Assembly (NCBI RefSeq): GCF_001708935.1
Contig: NZ_MASI01000002.1
Span: 248,001-312,000, forward strand
DNA: 64,000 bases
Origin: Methyloligella halotolerans
Lineage (GTDB): Bacteria; Pseudomonadota; Alphaproteobacteria; Rhizobiales; Methyloligellaceae
Reading direction: 5' to 3'
The first letter of the stretch is position 1, and the number at the start of each line of letters is the position of its first letter. A program made the position numbers and the translations under genes. Shown here piece by piece: positions 1-8,369 of this stretch. The notes beneath the pieces are model-generated. The model saw nothing but the letters and a program-made list of their open reading frames with translations. It was not told where the DNA came from and did not search any database.

Positions 1-798
1 CATGAGGTCTTCCGCATATGTCCGCTCCGTACCGGAGGATTTGCGGATCCTGTTGGGGGTGACCCGGCGGTCATCCTCACCGCGGGCAATGGTGTAGTAC
101 CAGCGGCCCGCCTTACCGAAATGGCGGTTGAGATCGTCCAACGCCATGGCGACCAGATCAGCGCCTGTGAAGATGCCCAAGCCGTTCATCTTCCGTGTTG
201 TCGCCGGGCCGACGCCGTGAAACTTGTCCACCGGTAGCGAGGCGATGAACGCCATGCCCTGACCGGGCCGGATCACAAACTGGCCGTTGGGCTTGCGCTG
301 GCCTGAAGCGAGCTTGGCGAGGAACTTGTTGTAGGAGATGCCGGCCGATGCGGTGAGGCCGGTCTCGTCTGAGATGCGCTTGCGGATCTCCCGCGCCGTC
401 TCCGTCGCCGTCGGGATCGCCCGGCGGTTTTCAGTAACGTCCAGATACGCCTCGTCGAGAGACGCCGGCTCGATAAGCGGCGTGTATTCGGCGAAGATCT
501 CGCGGATTTCTTTCGAGATGGCGCGATAGGTGTCGAAGCGTGGCTTGATGAAGATCAGGTCCGGGCATTTGCGCAAGGCTGTGGTTGACGGCATGGCCGA
601 GCGGACACCGAAGACCCGGGCTTCGTAGCTGGCCGCCGCAACCACACCGCGGGCGGCGCCATGACCGACCGCCACGGGCTTGCCTCTCAGCTCGGGATTA
701 TCGCGCTGCTCCACGGACGCAAAGAACGCATCCATATCGATATGGAGGATCTTGCGGATGGCGGCTTCGGACGCGTTTTCAGACACGTATTCGGACAT
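1..798 (-). CDS. dinB: DNA polymerase IV (partial, 3' end outside window)
   Basis: Y-family translesion polymerase that copies damaged templates with low fidelity. Only the first 266 codons are present; the gene runs off the left edge. The translation starts MSEYVSEN and contains the family hallmarks: HIDMDAFFASVEQ near residue 20 (first metal-binding Asp), SLDEAYLDVT near residue 115 (catalytic DE pair) and SAGISYNKFLAKLAS near residue 155. The ATG at 798 is chosen because an in-frame TAG lies five codons upstream. The little-finger domain is beyond the window. No LexA box was recognised upstream. Confidence 0.95.
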   Translation of the reverse strand, partial: MSEYVSENASEAAIRKILHIDMDAFFASVEQRDNPELRGKPVAVGHGAARGVVAAASYEARVFGVRSAMPSTTALRKCPDLIFIKPRFDTYRAISKEIREIFAEYTPLIEPASLDEAYLDVTENRRAIPTATETAREIRKRISDETGLTASAGISYNKFLAKLASGQRKPNGQFVIRPGQGMAFIASLPVDKFHGVGPATTRKMNGLGIFTGADLVAMALDDLNRHFGKAGRWYYTIARGEDDRRVTPNRIRKSSGTERTYAEDLM

Positions 799-933
799 GG
801 CCAACCGGCTCTAGCATCTCTCCAAGGGTCCCTGCGTGCCCGCCGCGATCCCCGCGCGACGCTGGAACCGGGCAGCGGAATCATGATATTTCGTTCCGCA
901 TTCGTTCGCAATCGCGGCACAAGGGATTTCACC

Positions 934-2234
934 ATGGCGAGACGCGCCGGCAGCGCCGATCTGCCGCTCCACGGCGGGCGAGTCCCCGCCTGGCTCGGCC
1001 AGCGTATGACCAAGCTCGGCACCGTGATCGCGCAGGCTATCTTGCACGAATACGGGCGGGACGAGTTCCTGCGCCGGATGGCCCATCCCTTCTGGTTCCA
1101 GTCTTTCGGCTCGGTCATGGGGATGGACTGGCACTCGTCCGGCATCACCACCTCGGTGATCGGCGCGTTGAAGCGCGGGCTCAACCCCATCGCTGGCGAG
1201 CTCGGCATCCATGTTTGCGGCGGGCGGGGCAAGCATTCCCGGGCCACGCCCGGCGAACTCCTCGATATCGGCGATCGTGTCGGGCTGGACGGCGGCGCGC
1301 TCGGCAAGACGAGCAAGCTGGTCGCCAAGGTGGATAGCGCGGGCGTCAGGATGGGTTCGACCTCTATCTACACGGTTTCATCGTCACCGATGACGGCCAG
1401 TGGGTCGTGGTGCAGCAGGGCATGAACGGCGATAAGCGCCAGGCTCGCCGGTACCACTGGCTCTCGGAAGATTTGAAAAGCTTCGTTGACGCGCCCCATT
1501 CGGCCATCGACGGCAAAAACCAGGGCGAGATCGTCAATCTCACCGATCGTAGAGCGGACGCTTCGCGGACCGGCCAGCTTTCGCTGCTCAGCGATCTCGG
1601 GCCGGACAGAATCGTCGGCGAGGTGGCGGCGCTCCGGCGTTTGACGGAGACAGCGGCTCAGCCGGCGCAAGGAATGCTGCCCCATCTCGTGATGCCGGAA
1701 CATCACGATGTGCGCGCCGGCGATGTCGTGTTGCGCCGGCTGCACGGGGCGCTGGCCGCGGCGGCCGATGCGGGACCGAAGGATTTCGCCGATCTCCTGA
1801 TGGTGCCGGGGGTCGGCGCGCGCACGGTCTTCTCTCTGGCCCAGGTCGCCGAGGTGGTGCACGGCGCGCCCTGTCGCTTCTCCGATCCGGCGCGATTTTC
1901 GTTCGCCCATGGCGGCAAGGACCGGCATCCCTATCCTGTGCCGACGCGGGTCTACGACAAGACCCTGGCCGTCCTCAGGGATGCGCTGCACAAGGCCAAG
2001 CTCGGCAACGACGAGCGGCTTTCGGCCATCAAGCGCCTCGATGCCCAGGCGCGCGACTTGGAGCGGCGCGCGGGCGGTCCCTCCTTCGAGACCTTCATGG
2101 AGAGCGAGCGGACAGCGTCTCACAGCTATGGCGGGCGTAGCGTGTTCGGCTGGGAGAAATCTCCAGAGGGCGCGAGAGCGTCCCGCCCGCTTGGCGCCAA
2201 TGGTTCTGCGAGAAAACAGGGGCACGGTCGCTAG
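934..2234 (+). pseudogene. DUF763 domain protein, disrupted by one -1 frameshift
   Basis: Conserved DUF763 family protein of unknown function, expected length 433 residues. The first frame starts at ATG 934 (AAGGGA ribosome site 8 bases upstream; MARRAGSADLPLHGG) and is family-like through LVAKVDSAGV. The second frame resumes as DGFDLYLHGF, then VVVQQGMNGDKRQARRYHW, and ends at 2234. Adding one C at about 1347 (GTC-AGG to GTC-CAG) restores a single frame. The C-terminus holds the sequence ASHSYGGRSVFGWE, repeated 2.5 kb downstream. A sequencing error and a true pseudogene cannot be told apart here, but both halves are well conserved. It faces the aldehyde dehydrogenase gene across a terminator. 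Confidence 0.85.
2115..2156 (+). repeat. 14-codon coding repeat, copy 1 (ASHSYGGRSVFGWE)
   Basis: A 42-base segment in the C-terminal part of the DUF763 gene. It matches 4687-4728 at 36 of 42 bases, and all six differences are at third codon positions, so the 14 encoded residues are identical. The function is unknown. Confidence 0.8.
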
Positions 2235-2244
2235 GCCGTGCCCC
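2219..2244 (-). terminator. Intrinsic terminator of the aldehyde dehydrogenase gene
   Basis: The inverted repeat GGGGCACGG / CCGTGCCCC has an 8-base loop. On the minus strand it is followed by TGTTTTCTC, consistent with termination after the dehydrogenase gene. It overlaps the last codons of the DUF763 gene on the plus strand, where the T tract is weak, so it is best assigned to the minus strand. Confidence 0.6.
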
Positions 2245-2253
2245 CTTAGCTGC

Positions 2254-3699
2254 CTAGCGCAGCATAAATTTCATGAGGAAGTCGAACACGCCACCGAATG
2301 GAGGCCGGATCAGGTCGACGAGATTGAAGCGCGCCTGCCTGAACACGCTCTTCGCGTGGCTCATCGTCCGGAAGCCCTCGATGCCGTGATACGACCCCAT
2401 GCCGCTCGGACCGATGCCTCCGAAGGGTAGGTCGTCCTGGGCGTAGTGCAGGATGGTGTCGTTGATCAACACGCCGCCGGAAGTTGTCCGGTCCAGGACG
2501 AGACGTTGCTCCTCCGGATCGTTTCCGAAGAAGTAGAGCGCCAGGGGACGCGGCCGGGCATTTACATAAGCGACGGCGTCTTCAATCCGGTCGTAGACGA
2601 CGACGGGCAGGATCGGGCCGAAGATCTCCTCCTGCATGACCGCCATATCTTCGGTGACGCCGAGCAGCATGACCGGCGGGAAGGTGCGCGGGTGGCTGCG
2701 ACCGGAGTCCGCGCCGCCCATCTCCACGACGTTCGCACCCTTGCTCCTGGCATCCTCCACCAGCCGGGACAGACGCTGGAAATGCCGGTCGTTGACGATG
2801 GCGGTGAAGTCCGGATTTTCCGGAACGTCGGGATACAGTGTCTCGATCTGCTGCCGGAAGGAGGCGGCGAACGCCCCGACCTTCGCCTTCGGAAGCAGCA
2901 GATAGTCGGGTGAGGTGCAGATTTGGCCGCCATTGGCGCATTTGCCGTAAGCGACCCGCCGTGCCGCCGTCTCGAGCGGAAAGTCGTCCGCGACGATCAC
3001 CGGCGACTTGCCACCGAGCTCCAGTGTGGTGGGGACCAGGTTCTCGCTCGCGGCCCGCATGATGGCCTTGCCGACCGGGATGCTGCCGGTGAAGAAGACG
3101 TGGTCGAAGGCGAGGCTCGCGAACGCCTGGCCGACCTCCGCATCCCCGTTCACCACTGCAACCTGCTCTTCATCAAAGATCTCGTCGATCATGGCGGTGA
3201 CCAGCTCGGCCGTCGCAGGCGTAAGCTCCGAGGGCTTCAGCATCACCCTGTTGCCGGCGGCCAGCGCGGTAGCCAGCGGCGTCAGAGACAGGGAGAGCGG
3301 AAGGTTCCAGGGCGCGACGACACCGATGACGCCCAACGGCTGATAGAGGACTTCCGCGGAGCCGGGCTTGAAAACCGCCGCGACGCGACGTCGTTCGGGA
3401 CGCATGAAGCGCCGCAGATTTGCATGCAGATAATTGATGGCGCCAACGCCGCTGCCGAGGTCGAGCATCTGAGATTCCTGACGGGCCCTATGGCCGAAAT
3501 CCGCATCCAGGCTCGCGACGAAAGCATCCTGACGGGACAGGATGGCCTCCTTCAGTTTGGTGAGGTCTCGGCGGCGTTGTTGAAGCGGTGGCGGTCCTTC
3601 CCGGAGGAAGGCTGCGCGCTGCTTCGCGAGGGTCGCCCGCATGGCGACCGCGGCGTCTGTCTCCGGGGTGTCTGTCCCGGTTTCTTGGGTCGTGTTCAT
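2254..3699 (-). CDS. Coniferyl-aldehyde-type dehydrogenase (ALDH family)
   Basis: NAD(P)-dependent oxidation of an aldehyde to the acid; closest by pattern to coniferyl aldehyde dehydrogenases (CalB type), 481 residues. Visible are the Rossmann segment VAPWNLPLSLSLTPLA, the KPSELTP cofactor-binding lysine, the FTGS turn, the ELGGKSP glutamate region and the catalytic cysteine in GGQICTSPDYLL. The ATG at 3699 (MNTTQETG) is preferred over the one at 3708 because AAAGGA sits 8 bases before it and overlaps the upstream ATG. It lies downstream of a small membrane-peptide gene, and together they diverge from a TetR gene, so aldehyde-responsive derepression is a reasonable inference. The true substrate cannot be read from sequence. 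Confidence 0.9.
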   Translation of the reverse strand: MNTTQETGTDTPETDAAVAMRATLAKQRAAFLREGPPPLQQRRRDLTKLKEAILSRQDAFVASLDADFGHRARQESQMLDLGSGVGAINYLHANLRRFMRPERRRVAAVFKPGSAEVLYQPLGVIGVVAPWNLPLSLSLTPLATALAAGNRVMLKPSELTPATAELVTAMIDEIFDEEQVAVVNGDAEVGQAFASLAFDHVFFTGSIPVGKAIMRAASENLVPTTLELGGKSPVIVADDFPLETAARRVAYGKCANGGQICTSPDYLLLPKAKVGAFAASFRQQIETLYPDVPENPDFTAIVNDRHFQRLSRLVEDARSKGANVVEMGGADSGRSHPRTFPPVMLLGVTEDMAVMQEEIFGPILPVVVYDRIEDAVAYVNARPRPLALYFFGNDPEEQRLVLDRTTSGGVLINDTILHYAQDDLPFGGIGPSGMGSYHGIEGFRTMSHAKSVFRQARFNLVDLIRPPFGGVFDFLMKFMLR

Positions 3700-3763
3700 C
3701 GAAGGCATCCTTTAAGGGCGTGACGCCCCTCCCAACCGCTGCGGGAGGGTTCGTCAGGTGGAA

Positions 3764-3934
3764 CTAGGCAACGAAGGCCGGGGAGAAGGCGGCGGCGGTC
3801 GATAACCAGACCGCCAGCAGGCTGATCAGGCTTCCCGCCAGGCTCGTGACGAGCATGAAGGGGAAGCGGTCGGCATCGACACCGCTGACGGAACCGTCCG
3901 ACGGCAAAGCCGCATGCGTGGTGAAAGCGTTCAT
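3764..3934 (-). CDS. Small membrane peptide (56 aa) ahead of the aldehyde dehydrogenase
   Basis: A 56-codon frame starts at ATG 3934 with a good ribosome site (AGGAGAG, about 6 bases upstream). The product begins MNAFTTHAALPSDG and has one strongly hydrophobic segment from about residue 25 to 45 (FPFMLVTSLAGSLISLLAVW), so it is probably a single-pass inner-membrane peptide. It is the first gene after the divergent operator region and lies 64 bases before the dehydrogenase ATG at 3699, so the two are probably co-transcribed. I recognise no family. A peptide this short could be spurious, but the ribosome site, position and hydrophobicity argue for it. Confidence 0.6.
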   Translation of the reverse strand: MNAFTTHAALPSDGSVSGVDADRFPFMLVTSLAGSLISLLAVWLSTAAAFSPAFVA

Positions 3935-3962
3935 TTGAGTCTCTCCTCTCGAGTTTGATTAA

Positions 3963-4004
3963 CTTGACAGTGTCTATTTATAATCATGGCTTGACACTGT
4001 CAAG
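3963..4004. promoter_or_regulatory. Paired TetR operator in divergent promoter region
   Basis: Two boxes of the form TTGACANTGTC lie 27 bases apart: 3964-3976 (TTGACAGTGTCTA) and 3991-4003 (TTGACACTGTCAA, a perfect 6+1+6 palindrome). Together they form a perfect 12-base inverted repeat, 3963-3974 with 3993-4004. On the minus strand the second box supplies a consensus TTGACA -35 with TATAAA 15 bases further on. A repressor bound here would block the small-peptide/dehydrogenase operon and probably its own gene at 4026. Confidence 0.75.
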
Positions 4005-4025
4005 TCGCAATGTCAGGTGTTGCGG

Positions 4026-4628
4026 ATGAGACCCGCCACAGATCTTCGCCAGAAAGTGCTCGATGCGAGCGTGGAGCTGATTGCCGAGGGAGGGCTGGAC
4101 CGGCTCAGCTTGCGGGAGGTCGCCCGCAAGGCCGGGGTCAGCCATCAGGCGCCCTATCACTATTTTTCCGATCGTGAGGCCATTCTGGCCGCCGTGGCCG
4201 GGCACGGCTTTGAGAAGCTTGGCGACTCTCTGGAGCGCGCCGCCTCCCGCCACGCAGCGGAGCCGGGCGGCGCCGTCGAGGCGATGGGCCAGGCCTATGT
4301 GGATTTCGCCCTACGCTATCCTGGCTATTTCCAAGCCATGTTTCGGGCCGACGCGGTCCCGCTCGACAACCATCCGGAGGCGCGAAAGCGCGAGGACGAA
4401 GCGTTCTCCGAGCTTGTTGACAGGATTGGCGAGGCGTTTGCCGACCAACCCGAAGCCGTCAAACGGCAGGTCGCGGTTGGGTGCTGGGCTATGGCACACG
4501 GCCTCGCGACCCTCATGCTGGAGGGTAGCTTGGCGCGGAAGCTGAACATTCCAAAGGGTCGGCAGAAGAAAATTGCCGGCGATACGATCGCCACCATCGT
4601 TCGCCTTCTCGGGCCGAGCGGCGGGTGA
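4026..4628 (+). CDS. TetR/AcrR family transcriptional regulator
   Basis: One-component repressor, about 200 residues. The N-terminal helix-turn-helix is clear: DLRQKVLDASVELIAEGGL followed by SLREVARKAGVSHQAPYHYF. The C-terminal ligand domain contains YVDFALRYPGYFQAMF, typical of the WHG-type C-terminal domain in this superfamily. ATG 4026 is chosen (AGG about 8 bases upstream); an in-frame GTG at 4017 would add three residues. It is divergent from the dehydrogenase operon with two palindromic operators between, so it very likely controls that operon and itself. The Old Yellow Enzyme gene downstream on the same strand may also be a target; no operator of this type was noticed directly before it. 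Confidence 0.9.
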   Translation: MRPATDLRQKVLDASVELIAEGGLDRLSLREVARKAGVSHQAPYHYFSDREAILAAVAGHGFEKLGDSLERAASRHAAEPGGAVEAMGQAYVDFALRYPGYFQAMFRADAVPLDNHPEARKREDEAFSELVDRIGEAFADQPEAVKRQVAVGCWAMAHGLATLMLEGSLARKLNIPKGRQKKIAGDTIATIVRLLGPSGG

Positions 4629-4686
4629 CCGGGCCACAGTTTCGGGAGCCGTCGTCTACGCACTGCCGGATCGAGTCGGTGAGTCT

Positions 4687-4728
4687 GCGTCTCACAGCTA
4701 TGGCGGCCGCAGTGTCTTCGGATGGGAA
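4687..4728 (+). repeat. 14-codon coding repeat, copy 2 (ASHSYGGRSVFGWE)
   Basis: Second copy of the 42-base segment at 2115-2156, here in the 292-base gap between the TetR and Old Yellow Enzyme genes. It lies in an open frame that runs from inside the TetR 3' end to a stop at 4776 (end of frame: DPPAAAPARQRKAGA). There is no clear start codon with a ribosome site. The third-position-only divergence suggests coding constraint in the past or present; it could be the tail of a lost DUF763-like gene or a small uncalled gene. Confidence 0.65.
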
Positions 4729-4920
4729 GACCCTCCTGCCGCGGCGCCGGCCCGACAAAGGAAGGCTGGCGCCTGAAGCCTACAATCTGTACCGTTCGGT
4801 CTGCTTTCCTTGAAGCGTGCCGCTCCGCACCTATCTCGCCTGGAGCGACCGATTTCGACGCATACCCGGAATCCCTCCCCGGCCCGGGTCTTTCCAGATT
4901 TTCTGCTTGAGGAGTTCTTC

Positions 4921-6066
4921 ATGTCCGTGGACGAGTCCATTGCCCCGCTGTTTCGCGAGCTCAAGATGGGCGACCTTACCCTGCCCAACCGGATCGTCAT
5001 GGCGCCCCTGACCCGGGCGCGGTCAACCAATCCCGGCCACAGCCAGACGCCGCTTCACGCCCTCTACTACGCGCAGCGCGCGGGCGCCGGGCTGATCGTC
5101 TCCGAAGCCACCCAGATCAGCCAGGAGGGACAGGGCTATGCCTGGACCCCCGGCATCTTCACCGACGAGCAGGTGGAAAGCTGGAAGCTGGTGACCGAAG
5201 CCGTTCACAACGCCGGCGGGCGAATCTTCTGCCAGCTCTGGCATGTCGGCGCGATCTCCCACCCCGTGTTCCAGCCCGACGGCGGGCAGCCGGTCTCCTC
5301 GAGCGAATGGACGCCGGAAGGACAGGCCTTCGTCGGAGACTATATCGAGGGCGGGCCGATGGCGCCCCATCAGGAGGCGCGGGCCTTGAAGCTGGAAGAG
5401 ATTCCGCGCCTGATCGAGGATTACCGCCATGCGGCACGCTGCGCGAAACGCGCGGGGTTCGACGGCGTGGAGCTCCATGCGGCCAACGGGTATCTCATCG
5501 ACCAGTTCCTGCGCACGTCCGTCAACAAGCGCGACGACGCTTATGGCGGGTCGCTGGAGAACCGGCTGCGCCTTCTGGTCGAGATCACCGATGCCTTGCG
5601 CGAGGAGCTCCCTTCGGAGCGGATCGGGGTGCGGCTATCGCCCATGGGCGGTCCGGGCAAGAGCTTCGACGACGATCCTGAGCGTACGTATGTCGCGGCC
5701 GCGGAAGCGATTTCCGGGAAGGGTCTCGCCTATCTGCACGTTGTGAGGCCGAACGGGCATACGAGCAAGGGTGCGGACCGGGATCTCGGCGATGCCCTGG
5801 CGAAGGACATGCGCAAGGCTTTCGACGGGGTCTTCATCGTCAATGGCGAGTTCGAGCCGGAGGAAGGCGCGCGCTGGGTGGCGGATGGCGATGCGGATGC
5901 GATCGCCTTCGGCCGCCTCTATCTGGCAAATCCCGATCTGCCGGAGCGGATCGCCGCCGGCGGGCCGTATAACGAGGCCAACGGCAAGACCTTCTACGGC
6001 GGCGCCGCGGAAGGCTATGTAGACTATCCGAGCCTGAAGAAGACCGAGACGGCGCTTTCGGCCTAA
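4921..6066 (+). CDS. Alkene reductase, Old Yellow Enzyme family (NemA-like)
   Basis: FMN-dependent ene-reductase that reduces activated C=C bonds or nitro groups with NAD(P)H; 381 residues, a TIM barrel. Visible are the FMN/N-terminal motif NRIVMAPLTRARS, the substrate-binding HAANGYLIDQFLR with NKRDDAYGGSLENR, and the late FMN-phosphate region ADAIAFGRLYLANPDL. ATG 4921 follows GAGGAGTTCTTC; the longer frame upstream is not family-like. A strong terminator lies 40 bases after the stop. Its position after a TetR gene resembles nemRA arrangements, but co-regulation is inference. Confidence 0.93.
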   Translation: MSVDESIAPLFRELKMGDLTLPNRIVMAPLTRARSTNPGHSQTPLHALYYAQRAGAGLIVSEATQISQEGQGYAWTPGIFTDEQVESWKLVTEAVHNAGGRIFCQLWHVGAISHPVFQPDGGQPVSSSEWTPEGQAFVGDYIEGGPMAPHQEARALKLEEIPRLIEDYRHAARCAKRAGFDGVELHAANGYLIDQFLRTSVNKRDDAYGGSLENRLRLLVEITDALREELPSERIGVRLSPMGGPGKSFDDDPERTYVAAAEAISGKGLAYLHVVRPNGHTSKGADRDLGDALAKDMRKAFDGVFIVNGEFEPEEGARWVADGDADAIAFGRLYLANPDLPERIAAGGPYNEANGKTFYGGAAEGYVDYPSLKKTETALSA

Positions 6067-6106
6067 CACCAGAAGACACGGCTAGCGTTCCAGCAATTGC
6101 TGTTCT

Positions 6107-6146
6107 AGAGCCGGCCCGGCGTAGCCTTCGCCGGGCCGGCTCTTTT
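6107..6146 (+). terminator. Strong intrinsic terminator after the alkene reductase
   Basis: A perfect 15-base stem (6107-6121 with 6129-6143; core GAGCCGGCCCGGCG) closes a 7-base loop and is followed by a T run. Confidence 0.9.
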
Positions 6147-6250
6147 GATTCATCCAAGATCATTCTTCGATTCATCCAGGACCTTCGTGGAGCAAACTAC
6201 CGGCGGCGGCGTTATCCGTTTCTCACAATAACAAGGTAAGCCCCGGACCT

Positions 6251-7027
6251 ATGAAACTCTCCATCCATTCCAGCCTAGACTATCAATTCGACGAGCCCAC
6301 CGATGTGCTGTTGCAGCTCGAGGCGGCGGCCATCCCCGAGCAGCGAATCGAAGCGGCGCATATCGATATCTCGGAGACCGAATATTTCGCCCGCGTGCCC
6401 GCGCTGGACGATATCGGCGAGCGTATCTGGCTGCGGCTCCAGGGCCAGCTGAAGGTCGACTACAAATCCACGGTGAAGATCGACCGCATCCTGGCCCATT
6501 GCGACGATCTCGATGTCGTGCCGCCCCATCAGCTGCCCGGCGAGACCGTGCAATACACCCTGCCGTCGCGCTATTGCCCGTCGGACCGATTCAAGACCTT
6601 CGTCATGACCGAGTTCGGCGACATCGAAGGCGGCCGGAAAGTCACAGCGATGCGGGATTGGATCCACGATCATCTCAGCTACGTGCCCGGCGTCAGCACC
6701 TCGGAGACGACCGCCCTCGATACCTTCGTCCGGCGGCAGGGTATCTGCCGCGACTATGCCCATGTGATGATCACCTTCGTGCGCGCGGCCGGTATTCCGG
6801 CGAGGATCGCAAGCGTCTACGCGCTGGGCGTCGAGCCCCAGGACTTCCATGCGGTGGCGGAGGTGTTCATCGGCGGCGAATGGCATCTGGTGGACCCCAC
6901 GGGCATGGCCGAGGAAGGCGGCATGGCGAAGATCGGTGTGGGCCGGGACGCAGCGGACGTCCCCTTCCTCACGGCATTCGGCACGGCCAAGATGAACGCC
7001 CAGCACGTTTCGGTCGAGAAGGCGTAA
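6251..7027 (+). CDS. Transglutaminase-like domain protein
   Basis: Cysteine-protease-fold protein of the bacterial transglutaminase-like family, 258 residues. The catalytic triad is visible: Cys in RRQGICRDYAHV (about residue 167), His in DFHAVAEVFI (about 200) and Asp in WHLVDPTGM (about 216). The N-terminal half (MKLSIHSSLDYQF) is the beta-sandwich region usual in this group. No signal peptide is seen, so it is probably cytoplasmic. The substrate is unknown; such proteins may act as peptidases, amidases or cross-linking enzymes. It stands alone between a terminator and the GntA-like gene 50 bases downstream. Confidence 0.88.
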   Translation: MKLSIHSSLDYQFDEPTDVLLQLEAAAIPEQRIEAAHIDISETEYFARVPALDDIGERIWLRLQGQLKVDYKSTVKIDRILAHCDDLDVVPPHQLPGETVQYTLPSRYCPSDRFKTFVMTEFGDIEGGRKVTAMRDWIHDHLSYVPGVSTSETTALDTFVRRQGICRDYAHVMITFVRAAGIPARIASVYALGVEPQDFHAVAEVFIGGEWHLVDPTGMAEEGGMAKIGVGRDAADVPFLTAFGTAKMNAQHVSVEKA

Positions 7028-7077
7028 ATAACCGCGCGGTTCAGAAACTTTCGCGAGGGGCCGCGGGTTGAGTGGGA

Positions 7078-7764
7078 ATGCTTCGTACAGAGTCTTCCCT
7101 GCCAGAGCGCTTTCGCCGGTTCATCCGGCAACCCGACTTCCCTTGCGTGGGCGCGAAGTCCGCTCTTTCGCGGAATCAAATGTCGGTTTTCGTCGGTCGC
7201 GATCTACGGGACGCGAGCGACGACGCCGATATCCTCCACACTCTCCGACAGCTCGTCAGGACATACCGGGATAATCGTCTGCTCTTCCAGAGTCTGGCGA
7301 TCCTCTTCGAAGGGCCGCGGCACCTCAGCGAGCAAGACTTCGAGACCTGCCTCTGGACCAGGCTCCAGTCGCTAAGCGACGGCGACGCGGCCCTCGGCTA
7401 CGAAACCGACGAGAGCGTGAGTGCCGACCCGGAAGATCCGCATTTCTCGCTGAGCTTCGCGGGCGAGGCCTTCTTCGTGGTCGGTCTTCACCCCAACGCC
7501 AGCCGGCCCGCGCGGCAATTCGAAACGCCGGCGATGGTGTTCAACCTGCACGACCAGTTCGAGGAGCTGCGTCGCCAGGGGCGCTATGAGAAGCTGCGCG
7601 ACTCCATCGTCGCGCGCGACGTCGCGCTGGCCGGCTCGCAGAACCCCATGCTGGCCACTCATGGCGAAATATCGGAAGCTCGGCAGTATAGCGGCCGGGC
7701 GGTGGAGCCGGGCTGGGAATGCCCGTTCGCCGGCCGCAAGGACGTCCAGCCCGAGAGTGTCTGA
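7078..7764 (+). CDS. YqcI/YcgG family heme-dependent enzyme (GntA-like)
   Basis: Member of the YqcI/YcgG family (228 residues). The characterised relative GntA is a heme-dependent N-hydroxylase acting on a guanidino group in guanitoxin biosynthesis. Family signatures visible are FPCVGAKSA near the N-terminus, FNLHDQFEELRRQGRYEKLR (candidate heme-ligand His), GSQNPMLATHGEISEARQYSGR and WECPF at the C-terminus. ATG 7078 is chosen; GTG 7072 is an alternative, and neither has a strong ribosome site. Five bases separate its stop from the DUF1989 gene, so the two are surely one transcript. The actual substrate here is unknown; arginine or another guanidino compound is an inference from the family. 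Confidence 0.85.
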   Translation: MLRTESSLPERFRRFIRQPDFPCVGAKSALSRNQMSVFVGRDLRDASDDADILHTLRQLVRTYRDNRLLFQSLAILFEGPRHLSEQDFETCLWTRLQSLSDGDAALGYETDESVSADPEDPHFSLSFAGEAFFVVGLHPNASRPARQFETPAMVFNLHDQFEELRRQGRYEKLRDSIVARDVALAGSQNPMLATHGEISEARQYSGRAVEPGWECPFAGRKDVQPESV

Positions 7765-7769
7765 AGATC

Positions 7770-8369
7770 ATGGTTGAGATTATTGCGCCGCGCACCGGCA
7801 CCGCCTTTCGGCTCGCCAAGGGGCAGCGGCTGACGGTGATCGATCCCGAAGGGGAACAGGTCTCCGACATGGTGGCCTTCGCTCAGTCCGATCCGCGCGA
7901 GGCGATCTCGTCGGGCCGGTCGCTCGACTATGCCTCGAAGCTGTTCCTCACCACGGGCGACCCGATCTACTCCAATTGTTCGAACGTTATGCTGCGGATC
8001 GTCGAGGACGACGTCGGCCGGCACGACTTCCTGCTCACGCCCTGCTCCAAGGACACGTTCCGCATCATCTATGGCGACGAGGATCCCCATCGCGGCTGTT
8101 TCGGCAATCTCGCCGAGGCGCTGGCGCCGTTCGGGATTCAGGCGGACCAGATCCCGGTCGCCTTCAACATCTTCATGAACGTGCAGATCGACGGCGAGAC
8201 CGGCGCATTCACCGTCGAAGCGCCGAAAAGCCGTGCCGGCGACAAGATCGTGGTGGAAGCCCAGATGGACCTCATCGTCGGGCTGACGGCCTGTTCCGCG
8301 CTCCAATCGAACAACTACGCGTTCAAGCCGATCCACTATTCCATCGACGGCGAGGCGAGCTCCGGCTGA
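7770..8369 (+). CDS. DUF1989 (urea-carboxylase-associated) family protein
   Basis: 199 to 200-residue DUF1989 protein. The family includes the urea-carboxylase-associated proteins, now known in guanidine-degrading operons as subunits of carboxyguanidine deiminase. Conserved stretches are RLTVIDPEGEQVSDMVAF, GDPIYSNCSNVMLRI, GRHDFLLTPCSKDTF and PVAFNIFMNVQIDGETG; the Cys and His residues in the two middle motifs are candidate metal ligands. It starts 5 bases after the GntA-like gene, pointing to joint action on a guanidino or urea-type compound. No urea carboxylase or guanidine carboxylase is in the window. Its 3' end overlaps the convergent monooxygenase gene by 34 bases. Confidence 0.85.
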   Translation: MVEIIAPRTGTAFRLAKGQRLTVIDPEGEQVSDMVAFAQSDPREAISSGRSLDYASKLFLTTGDPIYSNCSNVMLRIVEDDVGRHDFLLTPCSKDTFRIIYGDEDPHRGCFGNLAEALAPFGIQADQIPVAFNIFMNVQIDGETGAFTVEAPKSRAGDKIVVEAQMDLIVGLTACSALQSNNYAFKPIHYSIDGEASSG

